A DNA stretch of 64,000 nt, from assembly GCF_020880415.1 (NCBI RefSeq), contig NZ_JAJIUJ010000103.1, forward strand, positions 145,799-209,798, in the 5' to 3' direction. Each line of letters opens with the position of its first letter. The stretch's first letter is position 1. This stretch comes from Xanthomonas euvesicatoria pv. euvesicatoria (GTDB lineage Bacteria; Pseudomonadota; Gammaproteobacteria; Xanthomonadales; Xanthomonadaceae). The notes beneath the pieces are model-generated. The model worked only from the letters and a program-made list of their open reading frames with translations. It did no database searches and was not told where the DNA came from. The translations under genes and the position numbers were made by a program. Of this stretch, positions 8,607 to 21,888 are shown piece by piece.

Positions 8607-8840
8607 ATGACGACGCAACCACAGACGACACTGCCGTACCACTTCATGCGCTTGCCCGAGGTCATCGCGACCGTTGGCGTCAGCAAGTCCACGCTCTATG
8701 CCTGGGCCGCTGCGGGCAAGTTCCCGAAGCCAGTACAATTCCCCGGTGGCAACATTGCCGCTTGGGTCTCCACCGAAGTGGCCGCATGGATGAGTGCAGC
8801 GGTAGACGCACGCAATGGTACGCAGGGCCTAGCCGCATGA
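8607..8840 (+). CDS. AlpA-family transcriptional regulator / excisionase-like
   Basis: 77 aa from ATG 8607 with AAGGAAG just upstream. It has the AlpA/MerR-like winged HTH: 'FMRLPEVIATVGVSKSTLYAW' then 'GKFPKPVQFPGGNIAAWVSTEVAAWM'. AlpA proteins regulate integrase expression and promote excision in P4-like elements. Its place directly beside the right-end repeats (8845-8863) is typical of an excision factor acting at attR. Confidence 0.88.
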   Translation: MTTQPQTTLPYHFMRLPEVIATVGVSKSTLYAWAAAGKFPKPVQFPGGNIAAWVSTEVAAWMSAAVDARNGTQGLAA

Positions 8841-8844
8841 GTTT

Positions 8845-8863
8845 GGCGGTAACTATGGCGGTA
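8845..8863 (+). promoter_or_regulatory. Right integrase arm-type repeats
   Basis: Two direct GGCGGTAAC copies start at 8845 and 8857, a 12-bp period that matches the spacing in the left cluster (4377/4389). They begin 5 bp after the alpA stop codon and about 65 bp before the proposed attR core. Their role as integrase or excisionase sites is inferred from position and repetition. Confidence 0.5.
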
Positions 8864-8924
8864 ACAGGGCTCACCACGTCGGAAATACCTATTGCATTAC
8901 AGTCACTTGCAGGTATTATTCGGG

Positions 8925-8945
8925 AGCCTTCCGCCCATCGAGTCA
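8925..8945. other. Candidate attR core
   Basis: CCTTCCGC at 8929-8936, followed by CCATC, resembles the tRNA-Ala 3' end (CCTTCCGCTCC...CCATC, 4249-4264). The match is short and interrupted, so the exact crossover is not proved. Support comes from the adjacent arm repeats and the terminator immediately to the right. Confidence 0.35.
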
Positions 8946-8951
8946 AACGCA

Positions 8952-8990
8952 CAAGCCCTGGAGACGTCATGTTTCCGGGGCTTGCGCGTT
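8952..8990 (+). terminator. Terminator probably displaced from tRNA-Ala by the element
   Basis: CAAGCCC (8952-8958) pairs with GGGCTTG (8978-8984), followed by CGCGTTTT. alpA ends 110 bp upstream and no other gene feeds into it. Its place just beyond the proposed attR suggests it originally followed the tRNA-Ala. Confidence 0.55.
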
Positions 8991-9033
8991 TTGAGGGTGT
9001 TGCGGTGCAGGGCCGGCCGGTCGCCGTGGCGTG

Positions 9034-9054
9034 GGGATCACATCGCGCGCGCTA
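9034..9054 (+). promoter_or_regulatory. Promoter-proximal motif GGGATCACAT-N2-CGCGCGCTA (copy 1)
   Basis: The same bipartite motif with the same 2-bp gap occurs upstream of phoH (29022-29042). Here it lies 33 bp before the start of the 58-aa gene. It probably marks a shared promoter or regulator site; the factor is unknown. Confidence 0.4.
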
Positions 9055-9086
9055 ACGTCCGGCTTCACTCCACAGCGGACCACACC

Positions 9087-9263
9087 ATGAGCAAGAAAGA
9101 CCAGCAGCCCGATGACGTCGCCGACGACGCGCACGGCGTGACCGAGAGCCAGCAAGACCGCAAGCACGACGATGCTGCCAAGCAACGCCCGGGCCAGGAA
9201 GATCTGAAGGTGCACGACGAGCAAAGCCGTCGCCCCACCGGCAAGGCTGGCCAGGGAGAGTGA
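9087..9263 (+). CDS. Small hydrophilic protein, function unknown
   Basis: 58 aa from ATG 9087. It is almost entirely polar: Asp, Gln, Lys, His and Glu dominate, with no hydrophobic core, no signal peptide and no Cys. It is therefore probably intrinsically disordered, reminiscent of small stress-response proteins. It is monocistronic, lies just beyond the integrative element, and shares a promoter motif with phoH. I do not recognise the family. Confidence 0.6.
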   Translation: MSKKDQQPDDVADDAHGVTESQQDRKHDDAAKQRPGQEDLKVHDEQSRRPTGKAGQGE

Positions 9264-9566
9264 GTTGGCCAAGCATGCTGCCTGGCACCGGGCAGCGCCG
9301 CGGCACGCCGATGCGGTGAACTTCCCTGCTGCATCGCCAGCGGCGCGTTGCACCCTGTCGTGCAGCTGAGACCGCTGCATCCGTGGGACTGAAAGCCCGG
9401 CACCGGCCAGCCACGCGTTCCTGTGGCAAGATCCGGACAGGCGCTCGCCGATATGCCGCTGCCCTGGGAAGCAGTGCCTTGCCAAGGTTGCAGTCGCATC
9501 GGCCAGTGCGTTGTCGCGTCAACCCCTCATCGCCTTGATGGCGCCTTGTTCCCGGTGGTGCTTTGC

Positions 9567-10652
9567 ATGCAGATACCCGATGCACCCGCGTTGAACCTGA
9601 TCCAGGCAACGTTACTGCCAGGCGGCGTCAACGCCACTCCCGGGGCACGCCTGCCGGCCAACGAAGATGAGCGCGTGGAGGCACTGCATGCCTACCGCCT
9701 GCTGGACACCGCACCGGAGCCGAGCTACGACGCGTTCACCTCGATCGCAGCCGCGCTCTGCGGGATGCCGATGGCGCTGATCTCGCTGGTCGATACCCAT
9801 CGGCAGTGGTTCAAATCCAGGCTCGGCATGCAGCAGAGCGAGACGCCGCGTGAACTGTCGTTTTGCGCGCATGCCATCCTCGAACCCGATCAGGTGATGG
9901 AAGTCGGCGATACCCACCTGGACAAGCGGTTTGCGCGCAACGCGCTGGTGACAGGCGAGCCACAGATCCGCTTCTATGCAGGCGCGCCGTTATTGACCCC
10001 GGACGGCATCGCACTGGGAACCCTGTGCGTGCTGGATCGCGTTCCGCGGCGCCTGTCGGCGACCGAGCGCGACGCGCTGCAAGCCTTGGCCAGGCAAGTC
10101 GTCAGCACCATCGAACTGCAACAGGCCGCGCGGCTGGTGGAGCTGGATGCACTGCGCGATGCGCTCACCGGGCGATGGAATCGCGCCGGGCTGGAGCACG
10201 CTTTGCACACGCTTGCCGACGCGCCCAGCTCTGCCGCCGATGCGCCCCTGGGTTTCATGCTGCTCGAACTGGACGGCTTCAAGCGGCAAAAATTGCAGGC
10301 CGGCGCGGCAGCGGCCGATGCCACCTTGCTGCAGGTCGCTGCATTGCTGGAAGCGCAGCTTCCGGCTGACGCACTCGTGGCGCGTCTGGCCTGCGATCAA
10401 TTCTGCGTGGCGCTGCCGGAGACCGCTGCATCTGCAGCCCTTGCCACTGCCGAAGACTTGCGCAAGGCAGTGGAAGACGCGCACTGGCCCACCGGCCCGT
10501 TGACGCTCAGCGCAGGTGTGGTGGACGTTGCCACGCCAACCGCGCTCGACAGCAATACCCTGCTTGCCCGTGCGCGACACGCGTTGCAGCAGGCGCGTGG
10601 CGATGGCCGCAACCGCGTGCACGGCTTCGACGGTTGGCAGCTGCGGGCCTGA
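9567..10652 (+). CDS. GAF-domain protein with degenerate GGDEF domain
   Basis: 361 aa from ATG 9567; an earlier in-frame ATG (9423) would add 48 implausible residues. The N-terminal GAF domain (about residues 30-180) has the 'EALHAYRLLDTAPEPSYDAF' opening and 'FYAGAPLLTPDGIALGTLCV'. The C-terminal GGDEF fold (about 195-355) keeps 'DALTGRWNRAGLE', but the catalytic GG(D/E)EF is replaced by 'ACDQF' and the metal-binding segment is altered. It should sense a ligand but not make cyclic-di-GMP; binding of c-di-GMP or GTP, or a scaffold role, is possible. The 303 bp upstream (9264-9566) show no other gene. Confidence 0.85.
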   Translation: MQIPDAPALNLIQATLLPGGVNATPGARLPANEDERVEALHAYRLLDTAPEPSYDAFTSIAAALCGMPMALISLVDTHRQWFKSRLGMQQSETPRELSFCAHAILEPDQVMEVGDTHLDKRFARNALVTGEPQIRFYAGAPLLTPDGIALGTLCVLDRVPRRLSATERDALQALARQVVSTIELQQAARLVELDALRDALTGRWNRAGLEHALHTLADAPSSAADAPLGFMLLELDGFKRQKLQAGAAAADATLLQVAALLEAQLPADALVARLACDQFCVALPETAASAALATAEDLRKAVEDAHWPTGPLTLSAGVVDVATPTALDSNTLLARARHALQQARGDGRNRVHGFDGWQLRA

Positions 10653-10694
10653 TCGACGCAGACTGCGCCGATCGCCCTGCTGCACGGCTGTCGC

Positions 10695-11204
10695 TCAGGC
10701 CGCCAGTGCGTCGGTGTTTCCGGCGATCTCGTCCACCTGCAGCACCTGCTCCATCTCCAGCAGTACCACGAAGCGCTCGCCGACCTTGCCCATGCCGCGC
10801 AGCAGATCGCGGCGGATATGCGTGCCGAACGACGGCGCCGCTTCGATGTCCTGATCGGCCAGTTCGATCACTGCATTGACCGCATCGACCAGCACGCCAA
10901 TCACCTGCGTGCCCTGCGCCTGTTCGGTGGCCACAATCACGATGCAGCTGCGTTTGCCGATCGTGCTGTCTGCGCGCCCCAACCGCGATTGCAGATCCAC
11001 CACCGGCACCACCGCGCCGCGTAGATTGATCACCCCGCGCACGCAATCCGGCATCGACGGCACCGGTGTGGGAGCGCGGTATTGAATGATCTCGCGGATG
11101 CCGAGAATGCTGGTGGCGAAGGTTTCGCCATCCAGTTGAAAGGTCAGATATTGCGCGGCGACATCGGCGTCGCCGGGCATCACATCAAGCGTCGGTGCGG
11201 TCAT
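10695..11204 (-). CDS. cheW: Chemotaxis adaptor CheW
   Basis: 169 aa, the usual CheW length, with one CheW domain: 'QYLTFQLDGETFATSILGIREI', 'PDCVRGVINLRGAVVPVVDL' and a 'VGVLVDAV'-type core (here 'IGVLVDAVNAVIEL'). CheW links methyl-accepting receptors to the kinase CheA. The start lies 11 bp after the mcp stop codon on the same strand, so the two form an operon driven from the sigma-28-like promoter upstream of mcp. Confidence 0.95.
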   Translation of the reverse strand: MTAPTLDVMPGDADVAAQYLTFQLDGETFATSILGIREIIQYRAPTPVPSMPDCVRGVINLRGAVVPVVDLQSRLGRADSTIGKRSCIVIVATEQAQGTQVIGVLVDAVNAVIELADQDIEAAPSFGTHIRRDLLRGMGKVGERFVVLLEMEQVLQVDEIAGNTDALAA

Positions 11205-11215
11205 TGGTCGCTCTC

Positions 11216-12874
11216 TCAGAAACGCGCGAACTGGCCTTCGTCCGGGCCCTCGGACATCGCATACGCCGGCGCTGCGTTGCTGCGCCAGCCACGCGTGCCC
11301 GCCGCACGCGCCGGACGCGCAGCGACCTGCTTGCCGCGCTTGGGCGGCGCAGGCGGCGCGCCCTGCCCGCCCAGCCGGAAGAACGCCATGCTCTGCTGCA
11401 GCTGTTCGGCCTGCGCGCTCATTTCCTCGGCAGTGGCGGCCAGCTCTTCGGATGCGCTGGCGTTCTGCTGCGTGGTCTGGCTCAACTGCACGACCGCCGA
11501 ATTGATCTGGCTGACGCCGGAAGATTGCTCCTCGGAGGCGGCGGAAATTTCCTGCACCAGGTCGGAGGTGCGCTTGATGATGGGTACGATCGAATCCAGC
11601 AAACGACCGGCGCGGTCGGCCAATTCCACGCTGGAACTGGCCACCTCGCCGATTTCCTGCGCCGCCACCTGGCTGCGTTCGGCCAGCTTGCGCACCTCGG
11701 CGGCGACGACGGCAAACCCCTTGCCATGTTCGCCGGCGCGTGCGGCTTCGATCGCGGCATTGAGCGCAAGCAGGTTGGTCTGGTACGCGATGTCGTCGAT
11801 GATGCCGATCTTCTGCGCGATCTGCTTCATCGCCTGGGTGGTGGCCACCACCGCTTCGCCACCTTCCACGGTTTCTTTCGCGGCCTGGGTGGCCATGCCA
11901 TCGGTGATGCGCGCGTTCTCGGTGTTCTGGCTGATCGATGCGGTCATCTGCTCCAGCGACGCACTGGTTTCTTCCACACCGGCGGCCTGTTCGCTGGCCG
12001 CCTGCGACAGCGACTGCGCGGTGGCGCTGACTTCTTCCGACGCGCTGGCAAGGGTTTCGGCACTGGTATTGACCTCGCCGACCACCTGCGACAACTTTTG
12101 CACCATGGTGCGCATCGCTTCGAGCAGTTGCGCGGTTTCGTCGCGGCCATGCACATCGATGCGCATGGTGAGATCGCCTTCCGACAAACCGTTGGCCACC
12201 GCCACCGCGCGGCGGATCGGCCCGGTGACGCTGCGGCTGATCACCACGCCGAGAATGGCACCGAGCAACACGCCGCTGCAGATGATGGCGACCAACAGCC
12301 TGGAACTGCGTGTGTGGATCGCATCGGCTTCGGCGTTGGCCGCCGCGGCGCTGCGCTCGCGCAGGCCGCTCAGGTCGGTCATCAGGTTATCCACTTCGTC
12401 CGAGCTGGCGCGTACCGCGCGCGAGAGCGCGGCCAGTTCCGGATTGGCCTCGCGCAACGCTTCGCGGTTGGCGACTTCGATGAAGCGGCCGCGCTCGTCC
12501 AGATACTTCTGCCAGGCGCGATCGAATTGCGCCAGCTTGTTCTTGCCTTCCTCGCTCTGGAAGCTCTCCCGCGCACGGGCCATGTGATCGACCACCTTGG
12601 CGGTGTATTTGTCGATGTTCTGCACATGCGACTGGCGCTCTTCTGCACTGCTGGCCAACAACAGGTTGGCGCGCGCGCGGCCGGCATAGATGAGGTTGAT
12701 GTTGGCTTCCTTGACATGGGACATGCCGAGCAACTCGCGCTCGTACAACGACGTCGACAGCGCGCTGATGCGGCCTGAGTTGGAATAGCCCACCCACCCG
12801 ATGCATGCGCCGATGGCCGAGACGATCAGGAATGCCACGATCAGTCTGGTTCCGATTCTGAAGTTGCCTAACAT
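11216..12874 (-). CDS. Methyl-accepting chemotaxis protein
   Basis: 552 aa. A first membrane helix (about residues 10-30) is followed by a four-helix-bundle periplasmic sensor (about 35-190), a second membrane helix (about 192-213), a HAMP domain ('[22 protein letters not shown]') and a long cytoplasmic coiled coil. The signalling hairpin tip '[36 protein letters not shown]' region is intact (I give it here only as a location, about 350-385). The C-terminus is Pro/Ala-rich with no CheR-docking pentapeptide visible. It is followed directly by cheW. The ligand is unknown. Confidence 0.95.
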   Translation of the reverse strand: MLGNFRIGTRLIVAFLIVSAIGACIGWVGYSNSGRISALSTSLYERELLGMSHVKEANINLIYAGRARANLLLASSAEERQSHVQNIDKYTAKVVDHMARARESFQSEEGKNKLAQFDRAWQKYLDERGRFIEVANREALREANPELAALSRAVRASSDEVDNLMTDLSGLRERSAAAANAEADAIHTRSSRLLVAIICSGVLLGAILGVVISRSVTGPIRRAVAVANGLSEGDLTMRIDVHGRDETAQLLEAMRTMVQKLSQVVGEVNTSAETLASASEEVSATAQSLSQAASEQAAGVEETSASLEQMTASISQNTENARITDGMATQAAKETVEGGEAVVATTQAMKQIAQKIGIIDDIAYQTNLLALNAAIEAARAGEHGKGFAVVAAEVRKLAERSQVAAQEIGEVASSSVELADRAGRLLDSIVPIIKRTSDLVQEISAASEEQSSGVSQINSAVVQLSQTTQQNASASEELAATAEEMSAQAEQLQQSMAFFRLGGQGAPPAPPKRGKQVAARPARAAGTRGWRSNAAPAYAMSEGPDEGQFARF

Positions 12875-12982
12875 TGGGGAGTTCTCTCAAGAAGGATGCG
12901 TGGGCGACATGCGCTACAGGAAGGCGATGGCGCTGCGCGTACCGCGCATGGCGATACGGCGGGTCTAACCCATCGCTAATGG

Positions 12983-13009
12983 CTATCGGCGACGACAAAA
13001 CGCGCTTGA
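12983..13009 (-). promoter_or_regulatory. Sigma-28 (FliA) promoter for mcp-cheW
   Basis: Read on the minus strand: TCAAGCGC (13009-13002), an 11-bp spacer, then GCCGATAG (12990-12983). The flagellar consensus is TAAAGTTT-N11-GCCGATAA, so the -10 matches 7 of 8 bases and the spacing is exact. It lies 109 bp upstream of the mcp start, consistent with flagellar-class regulation of chemotaxis genes. Confidence 0.7.
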
Positions 13010-13063
13010 GATGCATCCAGGGCCGGAGTGCCTATTCATCAAATCGAATCTGCGCTTTTGTGA

Positions 13064-18132
<5,069 letters not shown>

Positions 18133-18254
18133 TGCCCGACACCATTGCTCATCATGACGGCAAGGCGCGCGGATATAACTCGGCGTGAACCATAATCAAT
18201 GGGGCTGCGCAGCGGTCCAGACAAGCCACGGGCCAGGCCGGCAGTGAACGATTT

Positions 18255-18401
18255 AGAGCGGCTACAAAACGACTGCACAGCCGCCAGGCGGGCGCGGCCG
18301 GTGCTCGGAATCGGCATGTACCGCTCGTACACTCCGGTTCTGAGCGCGCCGTCTGCGCCCACCCGACAGCTGCTCGCTACGTTTTGTTAGCCGCTGTTAG
18401 C
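18255..18401 (-). repeat. MITE-like dispersed repeat, copy A (147 bp)
   Basis: This copy is about 85% identical by eye to the reverse complement of 38466-38612. Its ends are imperfect terminal inverted repeats: AGCGGCTA-CAAAACG at the left against AGCGGCTAACAAAACG (reverse complement of the right end). The centre carries 'GCGCGGCCGGTGCTCGGAAT'. It occupies most of the lhr/DUF3301 divergent region (18133-18504), which otherwise holds only presumed promoters. No transposase is encoded. Confidence 0.75.
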
Positions 18402-18504
18402 GCAATGGTGGCGGCCTCTGCCGTCGGCAAGGCGACGCCTTCGCAACGTTGCGGCACCGGCCCGGCGATTGTCCGCCGGCCACGTGCCGTGGCACATTGG
18501 CGGC

Positions 18505-18849
18505 ATGCCCAGCCTGATTCTTTTCATGATCGCCGGCGCCGCGCTGTTCGCGTTCTGGAACTCCTCGCGCGCGGCTGCCGAACGCGCCGACATTCTTGGC
18601 CGCAATGCCTGCCGCGCGGCCGACGTGCAATGGCTGGACCAGAGCGTGCATTCCACCAATATCCGCGTGTGCAGGATGCCCAGCGGCTGGCTGGGCTTCG
18701 AGCGCACCTTCCGCTTCGACTATTCCTACGACGGCGTGGATCGCCATAGCGGCAAGCTGGTGCTGCGCGGCGATCAACTGATTGCCTTCACCGGGCCGCA
18801 GGTCGCTACCGTCAGGGCATTGCACCCGGAGCATGAGCGTCTGGAGTGA
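18505..18849 (+). CDS. DUF3301 family protein
   Basis: 114 aa from ATG 18505. A single N-terminal hydrophobic helix (about residues 2-18) is followed by a soluble domain with 'AADVQWLDQSVHSTNIRVCR', 'GWLGFERTFRFDYSYDGVDR' and 'GKLVLRGDQLIAF', the DUF3301 pattern. It is probably an inner-membrane-anchored small protein. The function of the family is unknown. The following 193 bp show no gene. Confidence 0.8.
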   Translation: MPSLILFMIAGAALFAFWNSSRAAAERADILGRNACRAADVQWLDQSVHSTNIRVCRMPSGWLGFERTFRFDYSYDGVDRHSGKLVLRGDQLIAFTGPQVATVRALHPEHERLE

Positions 18850-19042
18850 GGCGCGCAGCTGCGGGTCACCCGCACGCTGACACCTGACATACCTGCAGCT
18901 TCACCTGTCTGGGTTACAGTGATTGGCCGGCCAGCTTCCCTCTGGATTCCAGCAATCATCGAGCTGTTGCTGCGCGCTTTCGCCGTCTGTGCACGCGGCT
19001 GGCCATTGCATCAGTCGGCGGCACTCCACACAGCCGGCCACT

Positions 19043-19408
19043 TCATTCCAAAGACGTCGAATCCGCGGGAACGGGCTCGTAGCCATTGTCCCTGCCGCTC
19101 AGCCAGCACAATTGCAGCTTGCCCTCTCGACGCAGCTGCGCCTGGGCGAACAGCCACAGCGGATCCAGCAGGTCGGCATCCTTCAATAGACGCGACTTGC
19201 CGGCAATTTCCATGCTGAGAAAATGCGCCTCACGCGGCGTGTCGATGTAGCTGCGCGCAATCAGACAACGCTCGCCATCCACGAAGCGATAGATGTCGTA
19301 CTCGTACGCGTCGTCGAGTGCGCCGGACGGATCCGGCGCGCTGCAATCGACATGACGGGTGCGCTCTACGTGCAATCGAACCCTCCACTTGGCGAGTCTG
19401 CAGGTCAT
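19043..19408 (-). CDS. Conserved-type hypothetical protein
   Basis: 121 aa if translation starts at ATG 19408; an ATG at 19474 in the same frame would add 22 residues. There is no strong ribosome-binding site for either. The sequence is a mixed alpha/beta soluble type ('AYEYDIYRFVDGERCLIARS', 'REAHFLSMEIAGKSRLLKDA') with no signal peptide. I do not recognise the family. It lies downstream of sspB on the same strand and could be transcribed with it. Confidence 0.5.
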   Translation of the reverse strand: MTCRLAKWRVRLHVERTRHVDCSAPDPSGALDDAYEYDIYRFVDGERCLIARSYIDTPREAHFLSMEIAGKSRLLKDADLLDPLWLFAQAQLRREGKLQLCWLSGRDNGYEPVPADSTSLE

Positions 19409-19565
19409 ACGCTTGCCGCTTTCAGCGCAGCCAACAGAACCTGGGACGCCGTCACCGGTAGCCGTGGACGGCACGCAGGAACTTCAGCTTACACGTGGTC
19501 CCTGCTGATTCCGCGCACCGGCCTGCACTCGCCTTGCGGCGGCGCAGGCGTGTGGTGTGCTGTCC

Positions 19566-20006
19566 TTACTTCACCACGCGAAGATGCGGGCGCTTGCCAC
19601 CGCTGGACGGTTCGTCCGGCGTCGGCGCACTCGGTGGGGGCGAGCCCGGATCCGGCGGCTCGCTGTTGGTGCCGGGGATGTCGTCCGGCAGCGCCATGCC
19701 CTGCCCGGTTTCGCGCGCATAGACCGCCAGTACGGCGGCCATCGGCACCATCACCGGGTGGCTCACGCCACCGAAGCGCGCGGTAAAGCTCACGCTTTCG
19801 TTGTCCACCTGCAGGCCGACCACGGCACGCTCGGCGATATTCAACACGACGCGACCGTCCTTGACGGCACTGGCAGGCACCTGCACACCGGGCAGGCCGG
19901 CATCCACCAAAACGTGCGGCGTCATGCCGTTGTCGTTGATCCATTCGACCAAGGCCCGCAACAGGTACGGGCGATGGCTGGTCATGCGGGGGAAATCTTC
20001 GCTCAT
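19566..20006 (-). CDS. sspB: ClpXP specificity-enhancing factor SspB
   Basis: 146 aa. Residues 1-110 are the substrate-binding domain ('SHRPYLLRALVEWINDNGMT', 'VVLNIAERAVVGLQVDNESV', 'PMAAVLAVYARETGQGM'). A flexible Pro/Ser-rich linker follows, and the C-terminus ends in 'GGKRPHLRVVK', the short motif that docks on the ClpX zinc domain. SspB delivers ssrA-tagged peptides to ClpXP. It follows sspA by 78 bp, the classical sspAB arrangement. Confidence 0.96.
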   Translation of the reverse strand: MSEDFPRMTSHRPYLLRALVEWINDNGMTPHVLVDAGLPGVQVPASAVKDGRVVLNIAERAVVGLQVDNESVSFTARFGGVSHPVMVPMAAVLAVYARETGQGMALPDDIPGTNSEPPDPGSPPPSAPTPDEPSSGGKRPHLRVVK

Positions 20007-20084
20007 TGCGTCATTTTACCCGCACATGGCCCGTCGCGGCGGCCACGCGATCGGAAGTCGGTCTGTTGGCATACAGCCGTCGCA

Positions 20085-20720
20085 TCAGCCCGGCAGATCG
20101 CGCAGCTTCTTTTCCTGATCGGTCAGGCTGCGGATAAAGCCCGGGTTGCGGAAGATCCGGTTGCCGTAATCCTCGATCGCCTTACCGTCCTTGGGCAGGC
20201 TGATTTCCAACGCGTCCAGTCGCCAGATGATCGGCGCCATCGCGCAATCGGCCAGACTCATTTCCGGATTGAGGAAGAATTTGCTGGCCTTGAACAACGG
20301 CACCGAGGCGGTAAGCAGTTCTTTCAGACGCTTGCGGCCGGCCTCGGCCTGCGTCTTGTTGCCGAGCTGGATCGCCTGCACTTGCGGCACCCAGTCATGC
20401 TCGATGCGCAACATCGCCAGGCGCAGACGCGCGCGCGAAAGCGGGTCGACCGGCATCAGCGGCGGATGCGGATAGCGCTCGTCCAGGTATTCGCTGACCA
20501 CCGAGGCGGCGTACAGCACCAGGTCGCGTTCGACCAGCGTCGGCACCGAATGATAGGGATTGAGATCGATCAGATCTTCGGGAGGATTTTGCGGGTCGAC
20601 CGGCACCAGGTCGTAGGTCACCCCTTTCGCCGCCAGGACCAGACGGACCCGGTGGCACAACACGTCGTCGTTGGACGAAAACAAAGTCAAGGTATTCCGC
20701 ATACGCACACTCGTCGCCAT
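20085..20720 (-). CDS. sspA: Stringent starvation protein A (glutathione transferase fold)
   Basis: 211 aa with an N-terminal thioredoxin-like GST domain ('LTLFSSNDDVLCHRVRLVLA', 'NPYHSVPTLVERDLVLYAA') and a helical C-terminal domain. SspA binds RNA polymerase and adjusts transcription during starvation; it is not an active transferase. ATG 20702 ('MRNTL') is an alternative start 6 codons in. It lies downstream of petABC and upstream of sspB, the conserved order in beta- and gammaproteobacteria. The 409-bp gap before petC holds an inverted repeat at 20838-20861. Confidence 0.95.
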   Translation of the reverse strand: MATSVRMRNTLTLFSSNDDVLCHRVRLVLAAKGVTYDLVPVDPQNPPEDLIDLNPYHSVPTLVERDLVLYAASVVSEYLDERYPHPPLMPVDPLSRARLRLAMLRIEHDWVPQVQAIQLGNKTQAEAGRKRLKELLTASVPLFKASKFFLNPEMSLADCAMAPIIWRLDALEISLPKDGKAIEDYGNRIFRNPGFIRSLTDQEKKLRDLPG

Positions 20721-20837
20721 TCAAGGCTCTCCGACGACCGGAATCCGCCGGCCGCATCGGCGCGGCCGGCCCAACGCCGACAGTCACCACGGTCTATCGA
20801 GTGTGCAATCACGTCACGCAAAAGCCAAGAGTGATAG

Positions 20838-20861
20838 GGCTTATTAATGTTCCGATAAGCC
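20838..20861. promoter_or_regulatory. Inverted repeat upstream of sspA
   Basis: GGCTTAT (20838-20844) and ATAAGCC (20855-20861) are perfect 7-bp arms around a 10-bp AT-rich spacer, 118 bp before the sspA start. This could be an operator or a weak hairpin downstream of petC. The rest of the gap (20721-21129) shows only a GC-rich hairpin near 20975-21005 and no gene. Confidence 0.35.
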
Positions 20862-21129
20862 AGCTGCTGCGCTGCTCCCGCGGGACCGCAGGAGATGTGG
20901 GCGCTGCAACCCTGTTGCAGGGATCTACGCTGACGGCCCCGATCGACATGCTGTTCGCTTGCCAACCATCAGCCCGCCCCCTCTCCGCACGGGAGGTGGG
21001 GGCTAGCGCTTTCTGTTGGGAGCGCCCGCAAGGCTCGGCGACAAATAGAGGTATCCCAAGCACCTGCGATACCTGCCTGCCCTGCACTGCATTGTTCGCT
21101 CCCGCAGCCGATGACGGCCTACGCAGCGT

Positions 21130-21888
21130 TCAGTGCACGTCCTTCCAGTATTCCTTCTTCAACAAATAAGCGATGAAGGTGAGCAGCGCCAGGAACAGGA
21201 CCACCCATACGCCCATGCTTTGGCGCTTCAATGCGGCCGGCTCGCCGGCATACTCGAGGAAGTTGGCGATATCGCGCACGGTCTGGTCGAATTCCACCGG
21301 TGTTTGACGCCCTGGCTGCCCAAGCTTCAATGCCTCTACCGGCTTGTCGCCGGTGGCCTTGTCGGCCGGGCCGAATTGCGCCTGCTGCAGGCCTTGCAAC
21401 TCCCATAGCGGGTTGGGCATGGAGGCGTTCGGAAACAGCTTGTTGTTCCAGCCCAGCGGGCGTGTCTGGTCCAGATAGAACGACTTGAGATAGGTGTAGA
21501 CCCAGTCCGTACCGCGCACGCGTGCAATCAAGGTCAGATCCGGCGGCGCCTTGCCGAACCACTTGGTCGCCGCGTCGTGCGGCATGGTGCCTTCGATATG
21601 TTCGCCGACTTTGGCGCCGGTGAAGTTGAGATTGGTCATGACCTCCTCTTCGCTCAGGCCCAAATCGCTGGCCATGCGCGAATAGCGCAGGTACTTCAAC
21701 GAATGGCAGCCGGAGCAGTAGTTCATGAACAACTGCGCACCACGTTGCAGCGATGCGCGATCGCTCAGGTCATTACCTGCTTGCGGCACCGCCCCGCCTT
21801 CGGCCGCCATTGCACCACCAGCGATTACCAGGCCGCAGAGCAAGGCGACCACGCGCGACTTCCGTGACGTCACGTTGGAATTAGTCAT
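21130..21888 (-). CDS. petC: Ubiquinol-cytochrome c reductase, cytochrome c1
   Basis: 252 aa. It has a cleavable signal peptide (about residues 1-29), the haem c attachment motif CSGCH at 58-62, the distal Met ligand region, and a single C-terminal membrane anchor ('VVLFLALLTFIAYLL'). It passes electrons from the Rieske protein to soluble cytochrome c on the periplasmic side of the bc1 complex. Its start overlaps the petB stop by 8 bp, indicating translational coupling. Confidence 0.97.
   Translation of the reverse strand: MTNSNVTSRKSRVVALLCGLVIAGGAMAAEGGAVPQAGNDLSDRASLQRGAQLFMNYCSGCHSLKYLRYSRMASDLGLSEEEVMTNLNFTGAKVGEHIEGTMPHDAATKWFGKAPPDLTLIARVRGTDWVYTYLKSFYLDQTRPLGWNNKLFPNASMPNPLWELQGLQQAQFGPADKATGDKPVEALKLGQPGRQTPVEFDQTVRDIANFLEYAGEPAALKRQSMGVWVVLFLALLTFIAYLLKKEYWKDVH

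Larger units (their letters stand above)
4263..8945. mobile_element. Small tRNA-Ala-integrated element (integrase, two lipoproteins, XRE, ParB-like, AlpA)
   Basis: About 4.7 kb inserted at the 3' end of tRNA-Ala(CGC). A P4-type tyrosine recombinase reads away from the tRNA at the left end and an AlpA-type regulator lies at the right end. GGCGGTA-type repeats occur near both ends. The interior (about 5.7-7.5 kb) is visibly more AT-rich than the flanks, with homopolymeric A/T runs. No replication, capsid, packaging or conjugation gene is seen, so it is either a satellite-like element or a decayed island. The right boundary is approximate. It is based on a short tRNA-end match (CCTTCCGC, 8929-8936) and on a terminator at 8952 that looks like the tRNA's original one. 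Confidence 0.75.

Noticed and set aside
18488..18503. A sigma-54-like TGGCAC box before the DUF3301 gene.
   Set aside because: The downstream element does not match TTGC(A/T) at the required spacing and the box nearly touches the start codon.
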